Positions 3,560-14,400 of a stretch of 32,695 nt of DNA are shown here, piece by piece. The notes beneath the pieces were generated by a model. It made no database searches. It was not told where the DNA came from and was given only the letters and a program-made list of their open reading frames with translations. Position numbers and translations under genes: made by a program. This stretch comes from a virus. How positions within the stretch are numbered: the stretch's first letter is position 1; the number at the start of each line of letters is the position of its first letter. The DNA lies in IMG/VR virus record IMGVR_UViG_3300020465_000060, positions 1 through 32,695 of that record. The stretch is one strand, 5' to 3'.

Positions 3560-5433
3560 TGGCATTTAAGCAGTTTACAAACCTAGATTTTAACGATTTA
3601 CGTGCTCAGATTAAGGATTATCTGAGATCAAACTCCAATTTTACGGATTTTGACTTCGAGGGATCCAACTTTTCTATATTAATCGATACTTTAGCGTATA
3701 ATTCTTACATTACTGCCTATAATACTAACATGGCAGTCAATGAATCGTTCATTGATAGTGCTACTTTAAGGGAAAATGTTGTATCATTAGCACGAAATAT
3801 TGGTTTTGTACCTCGTTCTAAGAAATCTGCGGTTGCAACAGTTAGTTTTACAGTAAATGTAAGTGGAATATCAGCAAGAAGTGTTAAATTGAATGCTGGA
3901 CTTGTAGCTTTAGGTTCAGTTGAGAATGGAAATTACATATTTTCGGTTCCAGAAGACATAACAGTCACTCCAAATAGCAATGGAATTGCAACTTTCTCGA
4001 ATATTTCAATTTATGAAGGCAATTTCCTAGAAAAGAAGTGGGTAGTTAACGATTCTTTACCAAGTCAGAAGTATATTATCCCAAATGCCAACGTAGATGC
4101 ATCAACAATACGTGTTACCGTTGGAAATGAGAATTTTGAGTCTTATTCAAACATTTTTGATGTAGATGCATCATCAAGATTGTTCCTTACACAAGAAATT
4201 GAAGATGAAAAGTACCAAATTTTGTTTGGAGACAATATTTTAGGTAAAAAACCAAAAGCGTTAGACGAAATTACAGCAACTTATATCGTTAATAATGGAT
4301 CTGCTGGTAATGGAGCAGCAAATTTCACTTTTGCTGGTCGTTTAACCTATCTTTTTGGTGGTGTAGAGACAGATATTACTCAAGGTATCTCTCTTATAAC
4401 CACTACACAAGCGTCTGAAAACGGTGATGAGATAGAATCTATAGACAGTATTAAATATCTTGCTCCAAGAGTCTATGCATCCCAATATAGAGCAGTCACA
4501 TCGCATGATTACATTGGATTGATACCATTTTTATACCCAAATATTGACTCTGTGAGTGCATATGGTGGTGAAGAGTTGGATCCACCACAATTTGGAAAGG
4601 TTTATGTGACTGTAAAACCTAAAAACGGTGAAGTTTTATCGGATGTTGCTAAAGATTCGATTAAAAATGACTTGAAAAAGTATACAGTTGCAGGAATTAA
4701 ACAAGAATTTATTGATCTTAAGTATCTTTACGTTGAATATGACTCTACTGTATCGTATGATTCAGGGTTTATCTCTAATAGCCTTGATTTAAATTCAAGA
4801 ATTATATCTTCAATTCAAAAATATTCTAAATCTGCTGATATTAATTCATTTGGTGGACGTTTAAAGTATAGTAAATTACTTTCTCAGATTGATAATGTTG
4901 ACACTGGAATCACTTCTAACATTACAAAACTTATAATGAGGAGGAATATGGTTCCTGCATATAATCAACTTGCTACTTACGAGTTGTGTTATGCTAATCA
5001 ATTCCATGCTGATTTAGAAGGATTTAACATCAGATCATCTGCATTTAAGATTGATGGTGTTGATGGTGATGTTTTTATGACTGATTTACCAAATGCAGAT
5101 GGAAAAACTGGAGTTATCAAATTCTTTACTTATAATAATTCTACAATAAATTATATTAATGATAATGCTGGTACAGTTAACTATACCAAGGGTGAAATTA
5201 TAATTTTCCCACTTACAATTATATCTACAACCTTAACTGAAAGAATTGAAGTAGAAGTAACTCCTGAATCAAATGATATTGTCGCAAAAGAGAGTCTTTA
5301 TATTGTGCTAGATACTACAGGAAACAGTAAATTAACCTTATTGGAAGATGTTATTGTTTCTGGTTCTAATAAATCTGGAACCAATTATACTCCACCATCA
5401 AGTTTCATTAGCAGTAAAAAATATACAAGATAA
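3559..5433 (+). CDS. 6: Baseplate wedge subunit gp6
   Basis: A 624-residue protein, close to T4 gp6 (660 aa). The N-terminus (FTNLDFNDLRAQIKDYLRS, then SILIDTLAYNSYITAYNTNM) is the typical gp6 helical region. A baseplate-J-type core follows around residues 215-255 (YQILFGDNILGKKP and YIVNNGSAGNG), and a beta strand/helix region around 335-375. Six gp6 dimers form the inner ring that holds wedges together and triggers sheath contraction. The start overlaps the gp25 stop by one base, and gp7 follows after 3 bases. The C-terminal 130 residues are Thr/Ile/Asn rich and beta-like. Confidence 0.93.
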   Translation: MAFKQFTNLDFNDLRAQIKDYLRSNSNFTDFDFEGSNFSILIDTLAYNSYITAYNTNMAVNESFIDSATLRENVVSLARNIGFVPRSKKSAVATVSFTVNVSGISARSVKLNAGLVALGSVENGNYIFSVPEDITVTPNSNGIATFSNISIYEGNFLEKKWVVNDSLPSQKYIIPNANVDASTIRVTVGNENFESYSNIFDVDASSRLFLTQEIEDEKYQILFGDNILGKKPKALDEITATYIVNNGSAGNGAANFTFAGRLTYLFGGVETDITQGISLITTTQASENGDEIESIDSIKYLAPRVYASQYRAVTSHDYIGLIPFLYPNIDSVSAYGGEELDPPQFGKVYVTVKPKNGEVLSDVAKDSIKNDLKKYTVAGIKQEFIDLKYLYVEYDSTVSYDSGFISNSLDLNSRIISSIQKYSKSADINSFGGRLKYSKLLSQIDNVDTGITSNITKLIMRRNMVPAYNQLATYELCYANQFHADLEGFNIRSSAFKIDGVDGDVFMTDLPNADGKTGVIKFFTYNNSTINYINDNAGTVNYTKGEIIIFPLTIISTTLTERIEVEVTPESNDIVAKESLYIVLDTTGNSKLTLLEDVIVSGSNKSGTNYTPPSSFISSKKYTR

Positions 5434-5436
5434 GAA

Positions 5437-8400
5437 ATGCCTGATAAAAAAGTAAAAATCTCGAATATTCTTAATAGTCAGATTCCAGATTTTATTCTGG
5501 ATGATGGTTCTTTATTCAAAGAATTCTTGGAACAATATTATGCATCTGAAGAACATGAATATGGTACGACTTATCTTGCCGATAATTTAGAATCAATTAA
5601 AAAAATATCGACTTTATCTGATATTACTACTGTTGAAGCACAAACTATTCCTGCTCCAGGAACAGCTGTTCCTTCTTCTCCAGTGGTTGTTGCTGCTGAA
5701 GCATACGCATATGATGATGTAATTTACGTTAATCAAACCACTGGATTTCCAGATAAATGGGGTTTATTAAAAATTGATGATGAAATTATTACATATACTG
5801 GAAAAACTACTACTTCTTTTACTGGATGTAAACGTGGTTTTAGTGGTATAGATGCAATAGAAACCGCAGGTAATCCAGAATTTTTAACATTTAGTGAAAC
5901 TAATTCTTCTCTTCATGATGCAGGGACTCTTGTAGTTAATTTAAGTTTCTTATTTTTAATTGAATTTTATAAGAAACATAAGTATCAATTCTTACCAGGA
6001 TTAGAAGGAAGGAGTTTTAAACAAGGTATTGCGTTAGAAAATATACTTTCTAGAGCAAAAGATTTTTATAGTTCAAAAGGAACTGACACTGCATTGGAAA
6101 TTCTCTTCCAGGCTTTATATGGAGAGCAAGTAGAGATCGTTAAACCTTTTAATGAGACTATTATACCATCTGAAGCAGAATGGAGCGTCACAGAGGATAT
6201 GGTGGTAGAGGCCATATCAGGTAATCCATTAAAATTGGTTGGATCAAAAATATTTCAAGATTCAACTGCTAATCCTACTGCATCAGGGGCAGTTGCTAAT
6301 GTCCAACAGGTATTTTTGAATAATAAGAGATATTATCAAATTAAATTTTCTAGAGGATCTCTTAATAGTACATTTAAAGTAGGTGGAAAGACAAAAGTTA
6401 TTGGAACTGCATCTACTATATCAGTAACAACTGTTGATTCTACAGTTGGATTCTCTACTGTAGGGACATTTTACTATTTGAATGCTGATAATGTTTATAC
6501 TTCTGCATCATATGAGTCAAAATCGAGTAATCAATTCTTTGGATGTGTTGGAATTAGTACTGTATTAAAGGAAAACGATCCAATTATTGATGAAACTTTC
6601 ATTTTTGGTTACGAAGATAATGATTTGACTAAATTGTGTCAAATGAGAGTTACTGGATCAATTTCTGGTGCAGCTGATGCAGATACTAAGTTCTTTGCCA
6701 ATGATGATGCAATTACAGTAAAGCATTTGGGAGAAAAAGTTGATCCAAATGATCCTAAATTTGAAAGTTGGTTCTATAATAACATTTCATATATTGATGT
6801 AGTAGAAAATATATCAAATAATACCTTTAAAACAAATGAAAAGCATTTTCTTAAAAATGGAGATATAGTTGATGTTTTGTATAAGGATACATGGGGAACT
6901 GTAATATCAGAAGATACTGTTAGTGATGTTATAGGTGATTATCAGTTTAAAATTAGTAATAATATTGTTAATGTTAATGGAAGATATGTTATTAGAAAAA
7001 AAATAAATTATGTTAATTCCAAATATGGAATATCTTCTCTACTTTCCAATATTCAGAATACATTTGTAGATGATGATAAGAACACGTATGTAGCATTTTC
7101 TGGTTATCCTTCATTTGATGCTGAAACAACAAATGGATCACAAACTTTCACTTCTGTTGGAGTATCGACTAATACATCTACTATAAGTTTCGTAAATGAT
7201 CATAATTTTTATAATGGTGAAAAAATTTATATTGATATTGGTGCAGAAGGAGTTGTAGATAATATAAACACTACATTTCCTAGTGGATATTACTATGTTA
7301 AGATAGTTGATGTTAAAAATATCCAATTATGTGTAAATCTTTCTACTTTATATTCAGGAATTATTGAACCTATTAAATTTAGTGGAGAATCAGCAAGTGG
7401 AATTCATACTGTTACACCAGCAAACTTATATAAAAGTGGTAATTTAAAAAATCAAGATAATTTTAAGAGGATATTAAAATCACCAGAATTGGTAGACAAT
7501 AATTCAGATATTACTGGACCAATTGGAGTATCTTTAAATGGAGTAGAACTACATTCTCCAATATCTAATGATTCTGTGTATTATGGTCCTGTTACTGATG
7601 TTGATATTTTAAATAAAGGTGAAGATTATGATGTAGTAAATCCACCAAATGTGTCAATTGCTGACACTCATGGTACTGGAGCAGTAATTAACATAAATTT
7701 TTCAGGAAGGATTTCTGATGTTGTTTTAACTTCAAATGGATTTGATTATGTTGAAACTCCATCAGTTTTCATAACTGGAGGAAATGGATCTGGTGCAATA
7801 TGTGAAGCCAAGATGAGGGGGTATACTCATTCTGAGACATTTACTGATTTTGATGTACAATTAACTGATCCTGGTAGGATTGATGCATCACATAAGTTCT
7901 TAGATGGGGAGCAGGTGACCTATACTGCCTATGGAACACCAATTGGTATAGGAAACACCCAAGTTGGTTTTGCGACTGATAGATTGGCATCTGGGACAAC
8001 TTATTATATTGCCAAACATTCAACAAATTCCTTTGGATTAGCAATATCTAGAGCAGATGCTCTTAATAAGATAAATTTAATACATTTTAATGAGTATGGA
8101 AATACGACTCATGAGTTTAAGTCTACAAAGATTAGGAATATAATTGATAGAATTGTTATTAATGATCCTGGTACATTTTATTCTAATAGAAAAATTACCG
8201 TTCAATCTCAAGAATATCCACCAGTAGATGAAAAAGATTTATTCAAAACATATGTTGGAATTAATACTTTCGATAATTATGTTTATGCAAAGAATCATAA
8301 TTTCCAAAATAAAGATATTGTAAGTTATTCTAGTTCTGACACAGTAATTAGTGGATTGACTGCAGGAGATTATTATGTAACTCTTATTGATGAAAATAGA

Positions 8401-11400
8401 TTCAAATTGAGTAGTAATGAAACAAACTATGATAGAAATATTTTTATTGATTTGAATAGTTTTGGAGTTGGTACTCATACATTCAAATATCCAGATATTG
8501 TAGTTAATATTAATGGTGGAGTTGGTATTGGAACAACTACGGCAATAGAGTCTTATTATAATGCTAATGCATATGCTGAAGTAAAGGGTAGTGTTTCAAA
8601 TGTATTTGTTGAATCTGGAGGATCATCTTATGGTGTAGATAATGTCATTAATTATGCTCGTGAACCAAAAGTTAAATTATTGACAGGAAAGAATGCAAAT
8701 TTACAACCATTTGTTGATAGTACTGGTAAGATTACTAATGTTTTGATATTGAATAAGGGTAGTGAATATAGTACTCCACCTGAACTTAGAGTTAGTGGAA
8801 TAGGTAAAACTTCTGGCAATTTTGCCAAATTAAGAGCAATTGTTGCTAATGGTGAGATAACTGGTGTTGATATTATAAATGCAGGTGTGAATTATGATGT
8901 TAACGATACAATTATTACTGTTGTTCCAGCTGGAAAAGATGCTAAATTTGGTGCAAATGTATATGAATGGAAATTAAATAATGTTTCGCAGTACTCACAT
9001 CTATTAAGTAATCCAGATTATAAAGATATTATACAAATTGAAACTCAGAATATATTTAAAGAAAATAAAATTTGTTCTTTCTATCCAGGAAATTATTATA
9101 GACAACTTTTAGGTGATCATATTGAAGATATTTCTGGTATTTTAAAAGAAAAAATCCCAACTTCACACTCAAAAATTATTGGTTGGGCATATGATGGAAA
9201 TCCAATCTATGGACCAGTTGGACAAGTAGGTATTGGATTGACTTATATGCAATCCAGTTATGTTGAATATGCTGTGAGTGATAGTGGATTAAGACCAACA
9301 ACTTCTAATTATCCACCTGGATCTTTTGTTCAAGATTATGTTTATAATTCTAGTGGAGATTTGGATGAATATAATGGTAAATTTGTAAAAACTCCAGAAT
9401 ATCCAAATGGAACATATGCTTATTTTAGTACTATTGATAGAACTTTAACACCAAATAGTGTCCCAACATTCCCTTATATAACCAAAAAACATCGTAATAA
9501 AACAGATTTATTTAATTATGATGTTTTGATGAATCAATCTGATAAGTTTTTGAATAGTGGAAAGTATAAGAGAAATGTAACTCATCTTGGATTAAATGAT
9601 AAATTTAAAACATATCCATTATTAACTGATTCTTTGAATTCTGATGCAGAAATTAGAGTAGATTCTCTAAATTCTGGAAAAATTTCAAAAATTATTGTAA
9701 ATGATGGTGGAGGATCCTATAAATCTGGAGAATTGATAGGATTTAATAATAAGAGTATTTCTGCAAGTATTGATGAAGTCTATGGTAAAAATATCATATC
9801 TGTAGAGACATCTGATATCATTAATGATGACTTAAAGTTTTCTATAGTTGATGGTAAAGTTACTGGACTTTCTACTCTTCCACATGGACTTACTGATAAA
9901 GATATCATAGAGATTTCAGGTATAACATCTTCTCTTTACACAAATATAGAAGGATTTAGAACAATTGGTGTTTCTTCAGTAACATCTGGACTGTCATCAT
10001 CTATGGTAAATTCTGGAATAACCACTTTTATTTCATTACATGATTCCACTCTCAGTGGGAAATTTAATATCAATGATGTAATTCAAGTGGAAGCTGAGCA
10101 ATTGCAAGTTATTGCACATGATAATTATAATAACAGATATAGAGTTGCAAGGGGATATAATGGAACTACTGCATCTGGACATGGTTCTGGAGCAGCTGTT
10201 TATAGACTTGAAAAGGAATTTACATATAATAGTTCAGAAAAATTAGAGAATAAAAACATAGAATTTCCCAAAATTCAGTATTTTGAGGGAGCAAAATCTG
10301 TAGGAATTGGTAGTGTTTATACAGATGTTGTGGTTGGATATGCTGGTAGTGATGCTATTAAGAAATCTATACCACCAAGATCAATATATTTGCCAAATCA
10401 TAAGTTTAAAACTGGTGATCTTTTATCCTTTGTTTCGGTTGGATCTACTATATTTGTTTCAGGGACAGATGCATTAACACCAGCTGTTGATTTATCTACT
10501 TATGGAAATTTATATTGTGTGAAACTTAGTGATGAATTTATTGGTATTTCAACAGAAAAGGAAAATTATACTACAACATATAGTTGGTTCCCTGTAGTTC
10601 AAGTTACTGGTGGAGATAATAATAGTTTAGAGTTAGTTACTAACAATGTTAGGGGTCGTTTCAAGAAAGTAAGTGCAACAGTAACTACTGATTCTAATCA
10701 TTCATTGGCAGTTAATGATAATGTGAGATTAGATATTTCACCAAATAAAGCACAAATTATTGATCTTAGATTTAATAGTGATATCAGAAAATTAGTTGTA
10801 AATCCAGTTACTATTGCATCTACGGGAATTGGAACAATTACAGATGAAATTACAATTACAGATCATAATTTCAATACAGGAGATATGATTGTTTATAATT
10901 CATCAACTCCTGCTACACCATTAGTTGATGATGGAATTTATCACGTTATAGATGAATCTGATAACACTATACGTCTTGCTGAAACAAAGTATGATGTTAA
11001 TTTATTCCCATATAATTATATTGGAATAGGAAATACTGGTGGAGATCCTCACACATTTACTAAAATAAATCCAAGAATAGAATTATATGAGGGAAATACA
11101 GCTGAATTTTTAGTATCAGACAATAGTTTAAATGGGTATGATATTGCTTTTTATAGTGATGAAAACTTTAAAACTAGATATGATTCTGGTTTAATTACTA
11201 GAACGGGAACAATTGGTGATGGATTAACTGCTAAAATTAATGTTTCTCTTGGAAGTTCTATTTCAAATAAGTTGTATTATAGAATTGAGGGAAAAGATTT
11301 AAATTATACTAAAACTTACCCATCTGCTGTCGAAAGCGATGTTGTAAGATCCTCAGAAATTGAAGTAGTAGAATCCAAATTTAATAAAATTCATAGAGTT

Positions 11401-14400
11401 ACTGGAGTAGCAAATACTACTTTCACATTCAATATGGTTGGTAGTGGAGAAACTACATTATACAATAATCTTGGAATTACAAGTGCATTCTATGCAACAG
11501 ATTCTAGTTCTGTAATGGGTGGAATCTATTCAATTAAGATTATTAGTAATGGTGAAAAAGTAAATAAATTGCCAATTATAACTTCTATAGGAACAACTAC
11601 TGGTATAAATGCATTATTTACAGTTGAATCCTTTGATATAGGAAAAGTAAATGATACTAAGGTTTACAATCAAGGATTAGAATTTTCTAGAGATAAGACA
11701 ATTCCACCAAAGGCTGACAGTAATATAATATTGGAATTGAAAGATGTATTTACATTAAAATCAATTGGTGTGACAACTGGAGGAACAAATTATACTTCAG
11801 CTCCAGTAAGTATTGCTATTGATAAACCTTCTATTGTGACAAGAACCAATTTAGTTGGAAATTCAGTTGATAGTGTTGATATAATTTCAAATGAAAGTGG
11901 TTTATCTGATTCATTGAGAATTGTTCCTACTATCAATTCTAATGGTATTCAGGTTATAGGTGCTGTAACCAATTCAACTCAAATGGTTACTTTAGAAATA
12001 AGAGGACCAGTTGATGGATTTAATTCAGATAATCCATTCCCATTTGCTGTTGGTGATAGAGTTTTTGTTGAGAATGTAAAAGTAACAGAGTCTGATACTG
12101 ATGGATACAATTCTAGTGATTATGAATATAAGTATTTCACTCTTACTGGAATTAATACTACTAGTGGAGTAGAAAGTATAGCATATTCTATTGCTGGTAT
12201 TGGAAGTACTGGAGGAACTTATGATAGGAGTGTAAGTAATTTTGGTAGAGTTGTAAACGTAGAAGATTTAGCATCTTATTCTCCAACTTTTGAAAAAACT
12301 TCATTCTATGAAAATGAAATTGTTAGAGTTCCAAATAAAAATATATTTGGTTATGTTGCTAAAAATGGTTGGGATCATGAGGCTCAAACTTTAAAATTAT
12401 ACAATGTAACTGGAGAATTTAATAAAAATGATAGAATAGTTGGTGATGTAAGTAATAATAAAGCAGGTATTGATGCAGTTTTCGCATTTGATTTCAATTT
12501 AGATGTTAGTAGTACAGTTGAAAATATCAACAAATGGAAAGATGATATTGGGAAATTAAATTTAGATATACAAAGACTTCATGATAATGATTATTATCAA
12601 AGATTCTCTTATGCTATTAAAGGTGAAAATATTCCATATTTAACGTGGAGAGATCCAGTTAGTAGTTTAAGTCATACTGCTGGATTTAAAGGATTTTCCA
12701 ATTTGGGAATCACTTCAACTGGTCAATTAAGTACAAAAGTTGATTCAGATTTATATTTAAATGTAACACTTAATGGTGAGGCATCGGTATGGGAAAGATG
12801 GTATTATGATGATGTTACAGAAGAAACTAATGATCCAGGTTTATCAAAAATTGTTAAATTTGAAAATAGAATAATTACAAAGTATAATGAGTCAAGAACT
12901 AATAAAGTTTTATTAATAGATGATATTAGTTCACAATTTAATGGTATTACAACTTCTGTTGGTGGTGGAATTATTGGATTAAGTACTTTTGCTGTATATA
13001 CTGGTGGTGATAGATTATTCTATAAAGATTTCAATCCCGTAACTGGTATTGATACAACTACACATGAAGTTACTATTCTTGGACATGAGTTTAATACTGG
13101 AGAACGTTTGCGTTATACTCAACATACTGGACCAATTAGTATTGAGACAACAACTGTTCCAGGAGTTGGATCAACAGATATATTACCAACAGATGTTTAT
13201 GCAATTAAGATAACAGATGATAAGTTTCAAGTAGCGGTTGCTCGTACCTTTGCTACTGCTGGTACTGCAGTTTCATTTACTACAGTTAGTGGTATTGGAA
13301 CTATACACAATTTACAAGTTCCAACCGAAGATGCTTCAATTAGAAGTGTAATAACTGTTGATAATATTATTCAGAGTCCAATTGCAATAACTACTGCAAT
13401 TAATGTTAATCTGACAGGCCCAGTTAGTATTAATACTGATTTTGTTTATTTGAATAGTGTTGCTGACATTTCAGGTAAATCTTTAATCAATATCGATCAG
13501 GAAATATTTAAAGTTAGTTTAGTTGGTGTTGGATCTGCAAGAGAATTAGATGTCCTTAGAGGACAGATGGGAACCGTTGCTGCAGCACATACTGTTGGTG
13601 CAGCAGTAACTGTTATTAAAGGTGATTATAAGATAGAAAATGGTAATATCTATTTTTCTGATGCTCCTTATGGTCCTGCTGGTATTGGATCATTAACAAC
13701 TCAATCCACATTTGCTGGAAGATCATATTATAGATTAGATTATACTTCCAATAAGATAATGGATGATATATCTGATCGTTTTGATGGTGCAACTGATAAG
13801 TTTGATTTAACTACTAATGGTGCAGAAATGTCTGGAATAACCAGTAGTTTTGGTATGGTTTTGGTTAACAATATATTCCAAAGACCAGATGTAGATGAAC
13901 TTAGTGGAGAATCAAGTTCAGATTATTCACTAGTTGGTACTGGTAAGACAATTGATTTTACTGGAACATCTGGAAATAGGGATCTTCCTAAAGGTGGTAT
14001 AATTAATGAATTTGATGTGGGAATAGGTAGTGGATATCAATTACCTAGACAAGCTCTTTTGAGTGTTGTTGTTAATAGCAATACAGGGACAATTTCTACC
14101 GTAGGAATATTAACTGGTGGTTCTGGATATCTTAGTGCTCCAATGGTTTCTATTGCGTCTACTGATAGGCATTTCTCTCATAGTTTTGTATCTGCAGCAA
14201 ATAATGCAGTAAATGGATCATTAACACCAACAAATGCGGAATATACATCAACAACTGGTATGATGGTATTGACTATACCAGGTCATACTCTTACTACTTC
14301 AAATACAGTTCAATTTACTAATAACTCTATAACAATGAGTTGTTCTAGAGATAATTATGCTACAAATCATACTTATCCAAGAGCAACTGACCCTGTTGCT

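Noticed and set aside
7138-8478. Three minus-strand frames (62-79 codons) within gp7
   Set aside because: Shadows of the gp7 reading frame in AT-rich DNA, with low-complexity Ile/Asn/Ser translations.
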